From positions 3,381,197 through 3,445,196 of the forward strand of contig NC_091274.1 in assembly GCF_042100115.1 (NCBI RefSeq): 64,000 nt of DNA, read 5' to 3'. Made by a program: the position numbers and the translations under genes. Below, one piece after another: positions 46,410 to 57,100 of the stretch. Origin of the DNA: Alternaria dauci. Lineage: Eukaryota; Ascomycota; Dothideomycetes; Pleosporales; Pleosporaceae. Every line of letters starts with the position of its first letter. Within the stretch, counting starts at the first letter, position 1. The notes below the pieces were generated by a model, which saw only the letters and a program-made list of their open reading frames with translations, did no database searches and was not told where the DNA came from.

Positions 46410-47666
46410 TTAATGACTGCTAACTCAACCCTTTAACCCAAAAGTACCATTTCTTGTCTTAGAATTAATAAGGGTATATTGTGTATTGGATTTAACGTAA
46501 CCTCTTAGCATAGTAGATGGTTTATTATTAAGTGAGGAACGTATGTTTTTTAAGCTACCTGCATATCTATACTTAAATACAGCTCTCATAGCTGTTAAAC
46601 GTCTTGTTAATCTACCTGATGCTTCAAATCTTACACCACTTACTACTTGTTGTTTTATGGTATTTATAATATTGTTTTTGTTCATTCCTTCAATATTATC
46701 ATCAAATGTTATAAGTGTGTGTAAATCAGGAATTCTTACCATTTGTAAAATAGCTTTTCTTAAAACTCTTACTGCTTTATTTTGCCTATCTCTTAATTTT
46801 AAAGCTACTGCTGATGAAAATACGTCACTATTTAAATGTATAGATCTTAATTCAACTAAGTTAATTTCTACCTTTTTGTTATATAATTTTTCAATTAAAC
46901 TAATTAAACCTAAATTTCTTAAGTTTAGATTTAAGCTATTGAATTTAGATTTATTAAAATTAAGTAATTTTAATGAATTAAATAATATTTTCTGTAATCT
47001 AACTAATTTTTTTAAAAGTCTAATGTTATAAGTAGGTATATTACTTAACTTAAGGTATTTTCTTCTTAAATTTACTAAGAAGTATCTTATTAAGTTGTTA
47101 TTTGTTTTAAAGAAAGCCATATTTCATTTTCTAAATATGAAAAAGTTATTCTTTAATAAAGCAGGTATTCTGTTTTTATAGTTTGGTACAAATCCTCTTT
47201 TTCCATCAACAATTAGTTTTCTATATTTTACAAGTGCAAGAATTTTTAACATATACCACTCAATAGATGATTTTTGTTTATTATATATGTATAATGTAAT
47301 AAAAAGTTTTGTGTTAGTGTGTTTTAGCTCAGCTCTACTTGCATATATTTTGTTTGCTGAATAACGAATCTTGTTATCACGTCTACGTTTAAAAAGAATT
47401 TTGATTTTATCTTGTAGCATATTACAATAACTTCTAAGTAATTTATTTAATACAGCATCGTAACTTATTAAAGATTTAATGTAAGATTTATTGTAAGAGT
47501 ATACACTACTAAATCATTCTTTACTAGAAGACGTATAAAAAATAATGTTATTATATTCATCTCTTTCAGAATTATTTTGTATTTTGGGATTTTTTTCTAT
47601 TATATAGTTAGTATTTAATGGTTTATCATTAAAACTATTTTGTTTATTTTTGAATATGTTTAACAT
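46410..47666 (-). CDS. rps3: ribosomal protein S3
   Basis: Mitochondrial small-subunit ribosomal protein, free-standing as in most basidiomycetes. ATG at 47666 (MLNIFKNKQNSFND), TAA at 46410, 418 residues with TGA Trp. Very basic and Asn/Lys rich. The C-terminal part VSGVRFEASGRLTRRLTAMR ... YRYAGSLKNIRSS ... TMLRGYVKSNTQYTLINSKT ... RNGTFGLKGWVSSH is the conserved rps3 signature. On the opposite strand to nad1, pointing toward it. No intron. Confidence 0.92.
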
Positions 47667-47969
47667 AGAATATTATTATGAATTATTGGTATAAATTATG
47701 GCAAGCTATAAAAGTAATAAGTTTAATTAAGAATATTGTACATCCTTAATACATTGCTATTAATTTTAATACTTATTATCGTTAAAATTAACCATATTCC
47801 CTTTATGGACCAAACAGGTATATGATTACGATAAATAAGTTGAAAAAATAAGTGAATAAAACACTCCGCGAATTTTTTTTTCTTTTGCCTAAACATATAA
47901 GTAACCATAAGCAAAAGAAAAAATAAGGTAAAACGGATGCTCTACCAATTGAGCTAATTTCTTTTTTTT
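47667..47969 (-). other. spacer with a tRNA-like sequence split by a palindrome
   Basis: On the minus strand tagctcaattggtagagcat and ccg (about 47926-47955) resemble a D arm and 5' anticodon stem. After a family C palindrome (47876-47925), cggagtgttttattcact resembles the 3' anticodon stem and T arm. If one tRNA, the palindrome sits in its anticodon loop. Otherwise no gene. Confidence 0.4.
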
Positions 47970-47974
47970 TTTAT

Positions 47975-48160
47975 GGGGGCTTTAAGCAAAAGTTTATTTT
48001 ACTCTTCTCCCCCTAATTGCTGTGTAAATATAAATATACAGTGCAATTTTCCAGTAAATATCCATTTATTTACTGGGATTTGTTATACTATTTGGTAAAG
48101 GTGTTACCTTTCATAACAAGTTAACGGTAGTCTAACCGTTATTTTCTATTTAACTGTTAA
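47975..48160 (-). repeat. boundary repeat R7, after cob
   Basis: Minus-strand copy almost identical to R2: accgttaacttgttatgaaa, atagtataacaaatcccagt, ccagtaaata/tatttactgg, attgcactg hairpin, gggggagaag, aaagccccc. Confidence 0.85.
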
Positions 48161-48213
48161 GTTTTTCCAGCAAAAAAATAAAACTTTTGCAGGTTTCAGT
48201 CGTCTTGTAAGAC

Positions 48214-48253
48214 TTACTTTTTTTTAATATATCATGATATATTAAAAAAAGTT
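48214..48253. repeat. palindromic element, family A, at cob 3' end
   Basis: acttttttttaatatatcatg and its complement, ten bases after the cob stop codon. Confidence 0.7.
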
Positions 48254-48262
48254 CGCCGGAAA

Positions 48263-51200
48263 CTATTTTTTGTGTCTTAAATCCACAAAAGTATTTTCAA
48301 CAACAGTAACACCATACATTACAAAAGTAAAGTAGAAGAAGTATAAAACGGTACTTATTTGACCAAATTCAATAAATGGAGACTCAACGTGTTTAGCCCC
48401 TAATTGCATTAAGATTAAGAAATTAGCAACAAATACAAAGAAAGCTGCTTTACTTAAAGGTCTAAATTGCATACCTCTTGATCTACTTACATCTGTAATA
48501 GGTAATAGTAATAATATAAGAATAGCTGCGAACATTGCTATAACTCCTAATAATTTGTTAGGTATAGATCTTAATATAGCATAGAAAGGCAGAAGGTATC
48601 ATTCTGGCACGATAGCTGCAGGAGTTTGCATAGGGTTTGCCACAACATAGTTTTCACTATCTCCTAATACATTAGGCATAAAGAACACAAATAAAGATAA
48701 TACAAATATAAATGCAAATATTGTAATAAGATCTTTAAATATGAAATAAGGAGCAAAAGATATTCTTTCGTAGTTTCCTGATACACCTAAAGGATTTCCT
48801 GATCCAGCTGTATCGTGTAAAACGATTAAGTGCATTAGTGCTAAAGCAGCTAATACGAAAGGTAAAACGAAATGTAATGAGAAGAATCTATTTAATGTTG
48901 CATTGTTAACACTGAAACCTCCTCAAATGACGATGAATTTATAATGGATTTTTAATCTCCATTCTCATAAGCTTTAACTTATGTTTAGACTATATCTTAG
49001 ACCAAACATTTTATTTGGTCCTGGGGTTCTCGTGTCGAGCTTATTGTTGGTATAACTCACTCATTAGTCGTTGAACGTTCTTGATTCATTCAATATGAAA
49101 TACCGAATCAAGCTCCGCTGCAGATTGTATAATAAATAGGAGGATGTTTATTATATGTCTTTGCATTTCTCCCCATTTGCCTCTGAAACATTACTGCTTC
49201 AAGGAGCCCATTTATCACAAAATTTATGGCCGTCTCTTTTTATTCTTTTTTTTGCGTCAAAAAAATGTTTTTTTTTAGCAAAAAAAAGACGAAAAGAGAC
49301 AATAAACCGTATAAATCAGAAGATTATAAAACTGCCTCAGGAAAATTAAGACTATTATAACGTGTACTTGCACGTAAAGAATTTAACCATTTGATATATT
49401 GAATTCCTTTCAATCCAACTAAAGGATGTAGACCAGAAAATGAAAAGAAATTGATAACTTTTTGTATATCAGACTTAGAACTAACACCAAATTGGTTATA
49501 AAGTCCTTTTTCTGTTTCTACTTTTCTATTTGTATCAAACACTAATTTAAAAGCTTCAAATAAATTAATATGTATTCTTTGTTTCAACTGAAAACAACCG
49601 TCATTATTTGCTTTCACAAAAAATGAACCTTCGGACATTGCAAATCCCACGATTCAATTTCTAAAGAAAAGTAGTTTTGTATAATCCAGGGGTGTTTTTG
49701 GTAATTCAAAAGAAGCAGGAATATCTTTAGGAATTTTGTCAAAAGTTCTTATATCATTCTTTAAAATATACATAGCTAAATTAAACTGATCTGATCTAGT
49801 TTCAGTTAAAAAGAATATATTGTTATATAAAAACAATGGAAACACAATCTCTTGTAAATCTGTTCTATTAATAACTAACTTACAAGTAGGACTTCTATTA
49901 TCACGATAAATATTTAATTTTCCTACTTTTAGTACTGAATTTATGTATTGCAGAGTAGAAAGATCTTCTAAGTGTAATGATATAACAAGTTTCATAGTTA
50001 TAAATCCTTTAGTTGTTTTGGTTATTTGTATATACCCATCTCCATCAACTAGTCCGGCAAAAAAAGCCAATAATGATGAAGGAATATTAAGGTATTCTTG
50101 GTTTTTTAGTCTAGAATTGTTTTTTCCCTTCTTTAAAGCATTTTTGTGTACAGTACCTATAACAGGTAAAGTACTTAAAATAATTGCTTCTGAATAAATT
50201 TTTGTGATTTCTTTTGACTCAACAATATCTTGTCCTACTCAAGGGATAGCACTCATAAGGTTAGTAATACAAAATTCACAATAAGATGGTTGCTTTTACT
50301 AATTTTTAATAGGAGAAAAATTTGATTTAGAGTAAGCTTTTATTCTTTTTATGCGTTTAGCGACTACTAAACCTTCTTTATTTTTTACAGGTTTACCATC
50401 ATTTAAACGAGCAGTTATAGTATTATTACTTACATGGAGAAATTTAGCACATGAAATTCCATTAGTAAAATAATTAAAAGAATTATTTAAGAAATAAGCT
50501 TTTATAATGTAAGTAGATCGAATGTATTTTTTTTCCGAAATTATCATTGCTCTACCCTCAGAATCAATATGTATTAAAGGTTCTGCTTTAATTAAAAGAT
50601 CTAATTCTGATTTAACGATTTCATCCAATATGAGAGGGTTTAAGTTTGTAGATAATCTATTATTATTCATACAATCTCCCAGTTTTATTATTAACTCTTT
50701 ACCTTTTTCAGTTAAATGTTTACCCTCTAATAGTAAAAAAGCTATTGTTTTAAAATCTGAATAATCTTTAAATTTTTTAGTTCTAAATTCAAAACTGTCT
50801 AAGTAAGGAATTAATACATTATGAATAAAATCAATTTGGTAGATTTCTAATATAGAAATAGGCCTAAAATCACTATTTACTTTTTTATCGGAAATATTAA
50901 TTAGTTTAGTAGTACTACCTAACATATAAGAGTGTTCGTCTAATAAACTTAAAATAAATTCACGTATTTTTTCTAAAACTTGTCTATTTACCGAAGTAGT
51001 GACAAGTGAAACACGAACAGTCATATCTTGTTTATTTAAGTAAAATGACCCATCTCCTTCTAAAAAACCTACCAAATAATTACCTGTAATTCTTATATTA
51101 TGATTTGCAGGTAAAACAAAATTAACTCTATTAGAATTCATATTTTGTTTCAATTCAAGAATATTTGAGTATATTTGTAGTATACTTAATTCATTAGATT

Positions 51201-54200
51201 TACGATTTTTAAATAAGAAAAATGCTTCTTTAAAGTCTAAATAATCCAAGTATTTAGTAGTATTTAATGGAAATTTTTCAAACAAAGGTATTAATATTGT
51301 TTCAATATCACTTAATTGAGATATTGAAAATACTAAAGTGTTTCTCTCAGTATTTAACCTACCGCAAGCTAAAACATCTTTTATACGTTCTAAAATTTTT
51401 CTATCGTCTATGTGTAAAGCAATTCTAAATACAAATTCAAAACCTCCTACTTCTCCTTTTTCATTTTTTCTTGTCCTTATTAAAAAATTAGATTCTGCTT
51501 CACAAAGACCTATAAATCATTCTATAAAATTACTATCTATAGGTGATTTAGGTAATACTTTATGGACACCTTTTAATAAATCATCCATCTTATCGTTTTT
51601 ATTCTCATTCTGTTTCCCTTCATAGGGAAAATGAGTTGAAAAATAGATTTGATAACACTCTGATAAAAAAGGTGCGATTAAAAAAGTAATACTTTAAACC
51701 TTTGATTTGCAACCCAGCATCTATTAAAAAATGGGAAGATACTGATAAATTTATCTAAAGGTGGAGGCGCGACTCTCCTATCGCTAACTTTCGTTAACGG
51801 ATCGGACTATATCTTCATCTTTTTAACAATATAATTACTTTTATAAAACTTATTTAAATGCTTTTACTTTTATTAAAAAAATGTACCACGTATAGTCTCT
51901 GAAGAACCAAAAGTTGAATTCGTTATATACAGCTGCGCTATATTTAATATAGGTTCCTGCTGATTGTCTTTTAAGAGTTTCCAGCAATTAGTGGTATTTT
52001 ATTACAGCTATTACTTCGCCTATTTAACTGTAGCCAAATCTTCAATTTACTTATTCTAGTTTATTTAAACTCTTAGTGTTTAAATAAGTAAATCATGTAC
52101 ACCATACTTATCTTTATAAAGATAATTGTAATAAAATACAGTATAATGCCTTGTGTTTCAATATAAAACCTATATATACTGAAAAAAGATTCCGACTGTA
52201 CATTAAGCAGCATTTCAGCTACCCACCTGTGAACCAGTCTGTAGCGATATTTTATTCTACCGACGGTCTTTATACTAAACAAATATATTTGACCGTTTTC
52301 ACAAGCATTGCTGCAAAATCATATTGGGTCCTTTTATATTAAAAGGGGGACCTAATAAGTTTTAAATAAATATTGCCTTAAAAGATTCTGCAACTATATA
52401 TAACTAATAAAAATATAACTAATAAAAATATAAACAAATAGGCTTTGCTTCTGTTTGTTTATAATTAAAAAAAAAAACTAATACAAACTTAAACACCTTC
52501 AAATACAACATGGTCCCTTATTTTACCAATCATCCTATCCACTATCTCCAAAAACATGCATTATATCTAAGTCCGTCTTCAAAAGCTATATTTTCTATTT
52601 TTCCCTTACAAAGAAGATGAAACGTATCATAGAAAGGACAAATCGTAAGAAGGGTACTTATCTGGTTACGGTACAAAGTCCGGATATCTCCGATCTAATG
52701 AGTCAGATATAACACTCCACCTAATGAGTCAGATAAAACACTGCCCCTAATGAGTCAGATATAACACTCCACCTATCGAATCATTCAAGCTTATCTGGTG
52801 ATATGTCCACCTTCCGTATTAGCCGGCCACCAAGAAGGTGTGTGGTGGTGGGAGGGGTCACATAACTTTCCACCATTTGGAGGTTGCGACATTATCTTTA
52901 GCCAAGACGTTAAAACGTCCGTTCTCCTAGATCGCCGATTGCTGTGCGTGATAGATAAAGTCTCACCAATCAAAACATACAAGCTTATCTTTTTTCCGAA
53001 TGGATGACGTGTCTGTATTCCCGGATCACTGGTGGATGTGAGTCACATAATAATGCACCAATAGGAGGTTTCAGTTTTATCTTATATTGTTCAGATGACT
53101 TCTACTCATTTCAATGATTGGAAGATTCGTCTACTTGGCTGCATAGTTGCCTGCTTGGTACAACGGTTGCCTTCTTGGCACAGTGGCTATGTGCTTGGCA
53201 CAGTGGCTATGTGCTTGGCACAGTGGCTATGTGCTTGGCCTTTTACAGTATAACTACCACCCTTTTCACTCAACTAATTCGTGTTCACCTCACATACTTA
53301 CACTTCAAAAAAAAAATTCGTGTAAAATCAACCAAATTCACCTCAATGTCTTCTACTCTTTCCTCAACCCCTTCTTCTGTCGAAGTTTCAACAACTCAAC
53401 CTATTCACCAAAACCTCCCCAGGTTTTCTTCTGAACGTCTTATTTTTCGACCACTCTTTGAGTCGGATTTTGAAGCCTATCACCTCCTCCTGAAGCAACC
53501 TGAACCTATGCGTGGTTACGGCCTTGACGCAATGCCCGAAACGAACACAGCTCGACATTGGTTCAATCAATTACAAGACCAAAAAAGAGTCGGAATCTTT
53601 CTCAAAAACTCAGATGAAAGGGAGGGAGAACTTATCGGTGAGGGATTGGTCCTTAAAATGGACAAGCAATGGCCTAGAGTCCATTATGTGTTCAAAAAGG
53701 AGTACTGGGGTCATGGATACGCCACAGAGTTCCTGAAGGCATTTTTGTCCGTTTGGTGGGATCTGCCCCGTGAAAATACAAGCATCCTTGTTGAGGAAAT
53801 CTCCCTCGATAGCCAGGAGAAACATAAGGCAACTGAGCGATTGTGTGCTGAAGTTAAGATGGATAATAAAGCAAATCAAAAGGTGGTGGAAAAGGCAGGG
53901 TATGAGTTTTGTGGAGAAGTAAAAAACCAGGTTAAGGAGATCTGTGCCTTTTGGCGTATCATCTGTCCGAAAAAGGAAGAAACGGTTTCTTGATGTTAAG
54001 AATTTGTCCTGAACAGTTTTTTTTTAGGAGTAATGGTTGTTTTAATGGAAGTTTACATATTGATTGTCTGGTTAGAGTATTCAACATACTCTACTTTGTT
54101 TATGTTATTTAACCAAGAATGAAATTTAAATTTACCATTTTTTATTTTTATTTTTTTTTATTTTTTTAGTTATACATTTCAGGCAAAAATTTACCTCATA

Positions 54201-56164
54201 AAGACATTTGCCCATAAGGAAGAACATACAAACTTACTTATTATTAATATATTAACAATAAGCTAAAATAACTTTGAATTCGTATATTTTATTAGTTAAA
54301 CACATCTAACTAAAAGTTTCGACTGTACATTAAGCAGCATTTCAGCCACCCATTAGTGACCCAGTCTGTAGCGACCCTTTATATGGCCGACGGTCTTAAA
54401 GTTTATTAAGCTTCTTTAACCGTATTCACTAATATCGCCAAATAATATAAAATATTATTCTATAACCCCGTCGGGCTATACCACTTTAATCTTTTTTTTT
54501 TTATAAAAATTGCAAAAAGATTTTTACTCATGGGACTATGATTTATATAAGAATATAAATATAAATTTTAAAATGTAATTTTTAAAGTATAGAAACAATT
54601 TTTGTTACTTTTTTTTTAACATATATGAAATATATGTAAAAAAAAAGTTAGAAAAAGACCTATTTATTACGAGACATATCTTCTACTATTCATTGTCTTT
54701 TTACCAATTTCTTTTCTGTCTGTAATGCTCTCCTAATGGTTTTTTCATTACAGTTAATAGCTTTAGCTGCTTCTAAAATAGTAGGATATTGACCGTAAAT
54801 AGTTCTATCTAAGTTGTACAACACAACAGGTCTTGTGTTAACTATACACTTTTTCTTAGTTTCATCTGACATAGGAGGTTTAAGTAAAGCTTTTTCTCTA
54901 ATTCTTTCTATTGTTTCATGAGATAAATTTTTACCTTTATTTAATTTACCTATTTGTTCCCTAAATTTTTCTTTGAATAATTCATTATTCAAAGAAAAAT
55001 TAATCGCATCACTATAAATATCTTTCATCTTTTGACGATCAATTTCAGTGTGTTTATATCCGAAACTAGTTAGAAAAAAAGTAAAAAAATTATATTTTTT
55101 TATTTTTTTTCTTACTGCTTCTGTTAAAATATTGTAATTAGGTACTAATAATTTTAAGTATTTATCTTCTAAACGCAACAATTCATGGTTATTTTCTTTG
55201 ATAACAATATTAGGATATAAATCTAATACAACAAAAGCAAAATTTTTCAAATCATACTTTTTAATGGCTAATTTAACTATTTTGCTACCCCTAAAATAAA
55301 TAACATGGTTGCAGAATCTAGCATAAAATCTACCAGTTGAGGCAGAACCTATATAATAATCTTTAGTTGTTTTATTAATTATCATATATATACCACTTAA
55401 ACCTCTTGTATCATTTAATATTTGTTTTCTAGCCCTTGTTTTTTTTCCTACGTTATGAAATAACGTCGAAAAAAAACTAGGGGCTGACCCTTAGGGAAGA
55501 CCCCCGATGGGGCTCATCCCAAAGGGATAGTTTCTTCTAAATTTAAATTTTCATAGCAATACACAAGGTTTAAACCTAACTCATTAATAATTGTTTCTAG
55601 TCTTTCAGACATTATAGTACTATTTGAAGAACTACTTGTAGAATATCCTCTTTTTACTATACTTTTGTTAAATAGTCTTTTACTATTTACTTTAAAATTC
55701 ATTACATTCTTTTTATTAAAATTTACACTTTCTTTATTACTTATATCAAACCATTTTGGGCTATGTTGGTAACCCAGGAAAGCTGTAGCCATCATTAAGA
55801 TAAAGATAACAGTACCAATAGTTCATACTAGAGTTCTAGGTGCTCTGTAAGATCCATAGTACATACCTCTACCTATGTGTAAGTAAACTATGAAGAAAAA
55901 TGCTGAAGCAGTGTTACTATGTAAATAACGTATTAATCACCCATTATTTACATCCCTCATAATATGCTCTACACTATTAAATGCTTCTGCTACACTAGGG
56001 TTGTAATGCATTGCTAAAGTTACACCTGTAACAATTTGTATAATTAAACAAAATGCTAATAAAGAACCAAAATTTCACATGTAACTTAAATTTAAAGGTT
56101 GTGGTGAATCAACTAAGTAAGAATTCGCTAATCTTAAAATTGGATGACTTTTTAATAATCTCAT
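48263..56164 (-). CDS. cob: cytochrome b, 5 exons
   Basis: Quinol-oxidising core of complex III. Exons on the minus strand in order: 56164-55772, 54228-54193, 52034-52027, 50269-50217, 48930-48263, total 1158 nt, 385 residues, all phases closing. [58 protein letters not shown] (haem histidines), [12 protein letters not shown], the 8-nt exon giving AT(V), [38 protein letters not shown], ending VDLRHKK. The exon of 8 nt is remarkable. Fragments of the gene's 5' end lie upstream (56501-56554, 56790-56947). Confidence 0.94.
48931..50216 (-). mobile_element. group I intron (F3) in cob
   Basis: Between DIVE-F and IWGGFSV. The F3 core at 48955-49130 is read on the minus strand (caacgactaatgagtgagt, ctaagatatagtct). 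Ends G (C at 48931). A palindromic stretch, gtctctttttattc ... gaaaagagac, at about 49230-49300 separates ORF and core. Confidence 0.82.
49324..50216 (-). CDS. LAGLIDADG homing endonuclease, exon-fused
   Basis: Runs on from exon 4 in frame and ends TAA at 49324, with TGA Trp. Motifs [14 protein letters not shown] and [13 protein letters not shown], both with the acidic residue. This is the cob-type subfamily ([23 protein letters not shown]). No insert. Likely active or a maturase for this intron. Confidence 0.83.
50270..52026 (-). mobile_element. group I intron (F1) in cob
   Basis: Between the 8-nt exon and [10 protein letters not shown]. The minus strand has aattgctggaaactc (about 51995-51981), aatcagcaggaacc (about 51965-51952), cagagactatacg (about 51902-51890) and agatatagtcc (about 51815-51805) ahead of the ORF. 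Confidence 0.8.
50299..51588 (-). CDS. LAGLIDADG homing endonuclease with C-terminal helix-turn-helix
   Basis: ATG 51588 to TAG 50299, 429 residues, with TGA as Trp (FIEWFIGL). Motifs [13 protein letters not shown] (last G replaced by S) and [13 protein letters not shown]. Close in layout and phrasing to the nad5 intron 1 ORF ([22 protein letters not shown]). Ends in a NUMOD1-like unit ([23 protein letters not shown]). No insert; the frame may extend upstream of the ATG. Confidence 0.83.
52694..52776. repeat. tandem repeat, unit about 27 nt, three copies
   Basis: ctaatgagtcagatataaca and ctccac repeated three times, the middle copy with aaaacactgccc. Within the nuclear-like insert. Confidence 0.8.
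53165..53239. repeat. minisatellite, unit gcttggcacagtggctatgt, three copies
   Basis: 20-nt unit repeated in tandem (a partial fourth at each end) just upstream of the GNAT gene. Open in several frames, so it makes spurious coding of CLAQWLCAW type. Confidence 0.85.
53346..53993 (+). CDS. GNAT-family N-acetyltransferase, nuclear-type gene
   Basis: 215 residues from ATG 53346 to TGA at 53991-53993, standard code; all Trp codons are TGG ([32 protein letters not shown]). The RimJ-like GNAT layout is clear: [19 protein letters not shown] at the N-terminus, [20 protein letters not shown] with the acetyl-CoA-binding turn, and [17 protein letters not shown] near the end. This family acetylates protein N-termini or small molecules. 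Ser/Thr-rich first 25 residues. Start chosen because a frame-wide A-rich leader precedes it. It is on the strand opposite to cob and would probably not be translated in mitochondria, where the TGA stop reads as Trp and translation would run on to a nearby TAA. Confidence 0.85.
   Translation: MSSTLSSTPSSVEVSTTQPIHQNLPRFSSERLIFRPLFESDFEAYHLLLKQPEPMRGYGLDAMPETNTARHWFNQLQDQKRVGIFLKNSDEREGELIGEGLVLKMDKQWPRVHYVFKKEYWGHGYATEFLKAFLSVWWDLPRENTSILVEEISLDSQEKHKATERLCAEVKMDNKANQKVVEKAGYEFCGEVKNQVKEICAFWRIICPKKEETVS
54660..55771 (-). pseudogene. GIY-YIG endonuclease, exon-fused, stop inside a palindrome
   Basis: The frame continues from cob exon 1 ([15 protein letters not shown]) to a family B palindrome at 55433-55482, where an extra base gives TAG after RRYFIT. 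Beyond it [21 protein letters not shown] is a complete core, with [21 protein letters not shown]3-like [13 protein letters not shown] and a final NUMOD1-like [11 protein letters not shown]...[15 protein letters not shown], ending TAG at 54660. ATG at 55385 would start a protein that just keeps the core, so a shortened enzyme may be made. Confidence 0.75.
55433..55482. repeat. palindromic element, family B, with stop
   Basis: cttgttttttttcctacgtt then atgaaataacgtcgaaaaaa. Nearly the same as the in-frame copy at 15412 but with one more base, giving acg-tag in place of act-aga. Confidence 0.75.
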
Positions 56165-56500
56165 TTATTTTTTTTAATATTTTAAGCTTATTTCTCTTCA
56201 ATAAATTATGTTAACAGTTATACTGCTTTTATGACTATTTTACGGATCTATTATAAACCGTAAAATCTTTTATAAATTTCCTCTTATTGTTTATATGTAT
56301 TAGTATATAGACATTTATACTAATACATTACTATAAAATTCTATGTTTGTTGACCGCTTTTAATGCACATTACTATGAAACTTCCCCAACTAGAACAAAG
56401 GATTCCAACAATAACTAATTGTTTTTTTTTGACGTTATTTCGCTAGCGAAATAACTAAAAAAAAAATAAGAGGGCTAGTTGGATAAAATTGAATTTTTTT
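56165..56500 (-). other. cob upstream region
   Basis: No gene. AT-rich leader and a family B palindrome at 56421-56468 (gacgttatttcgctagcgaa). Confidence 0.5.
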
Positions 56501-56554
56501 AACTAAGTAAGAATTCGCTAATCTTAAAATTGGATGACTTTTTAATAATCTCAT
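56501..56554 (-). pseudogene. cob: fragment of cob 5' end, copy B
   Basis: Identical to the first 17 codons of cob ([17 protein letters not shown]) then lost. On its 5' side lies the end of boundary repeat R8 (aaagcccccacaaaa), so the repeat directly precedes a cob start here. Confidence 0.85.
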
Positions 56555-56569
56555 TATTTTTTTTTTTGT

Positions 56570-56790
56570 GGGGGCTTTAATAATAATAGGTAAATCCTAA
56601 ATGAATCTTCTCCCCCGATTCCTGTAGAAATATAAGTCTATCTTGGAATCTTCTCCCCCGATTCCTGTAGAAATATAAGTCTATCTTGGAATCTTCCAGC
56701 AATAATAAACATTTATCTACTGGGATATGTAATACTGTTTTGCCGCATGTAATTTAAACACAAGGGAACTGTTTTCATAACATGTTTATT
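56570..56790 (-). repeat. boundary repeat R8, between two cob 5' fragments
   Basis: Degenerate minus-strand copy. The segment gaatcttctcccccgattcc + tgtagaaatataagtctatctt is doubled at about 56601-56690. Ends in aaagcccccac before cob fragment B. Confidence 0.75.
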
Positions 56791-56947
56791 GCATGGCTAA
56801 AGTAACCCCCGTTACAATTTGTATAATTAAACAAAGGGCTAATAAAGAACCAAAATTTCACATGCAACTTAGGTTTAATGGTTGTGGTGAATCTACTAAG
56901 TAATAATTCGCTAATCTTAAAATTGGATGACATTTTAATAATCTCAT
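56790..56947 (-). pseudogene. cob: fragment of cob 5' end, copy A
   Basis: First about 52 codons of cob with several changes ([20 protein letters not shown] ... [14 protein letters not shown]). Cut at LAM-H by repeat R8. Not functional. Confidence 0.83.
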
Positions 56948-56959
56948 TTATTTTTAGCC

Positions 56960-57060
56960 AAATTTATCATAATGGAGAGTTCTTAGATAGCTTCTATCCA
57001 ACCACTGTTCTTGTAATAAAAATGAGAAGTTCTAGAAGGATATTGACTCTACAACAATAG
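56960..57060 (-). repeat. partial boundary repeat R10
   Basis: The minus strand shows attacaagaacagtggttgga and ctatctaagaactctcc, the first part of the repeat with the cox2-like remnant. Confidence 0.55.
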
Positions 57061-57100
57061 TCATAAGAACAAAAAATTGGTTTAATTTCTTGAACCATGA

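Larger units (their letters stand above)
52490..54010. other. nuclear-like insertion in a cob intron
   Basis: Base composition rises to near-balanced G+C over about 1.5 kb. It contains two tandem arrays, a gene with TGG tryptophan codons, and an upstream stretch that looks like a nuclear promoter or leader rather than mitochondrial DNA. The left part (52490-53340) has no ORF I can support. The edges are blurred: AT-rich intron resumes by about 52480 and 54010. Orientation of the gene is opposite to cob. Confidence 0.7.
52035..54192 (-). mobile_element. group I intron (F4) in cob carrying foreign DNA
   Basis: Between MSLWG and the 8-nt exon. The F4 core on the minus strand is at about 52275-52180 (gaccgtcgg, ctacagactggttcac, gtacagtcgg). 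No homing endonuclease; instead the 5' part holds nuclear-like DNA with a GNAT gene. Confidence 0.78.
54229..55771 (-). mobile_element. group I intron (F4) in cob
   Basis: Between TAFLG and YVLPYG. The F4 core is at about 54405-54320 on the minus strand (gaccgtcgg, ctacagactgggtcac, gtacagtcg). Ends G (C at 54229). A family A palindrome at 54606-54650 follows the ORF. Confidence 0.82.

Noticed and set aside
46543..47031. 162-codon plus-strand frame
   Set aside because: It is the antisense of rps3, which has the clear protein signature.
53118..53345. Upstream in-frame extension of the GNAT ORF (CLAQWLCAW repeats)
   Set aside because: It is translation of a 20-nt minisatellite and an A-rich leader; the ATG at 53346 gives the normal family length.
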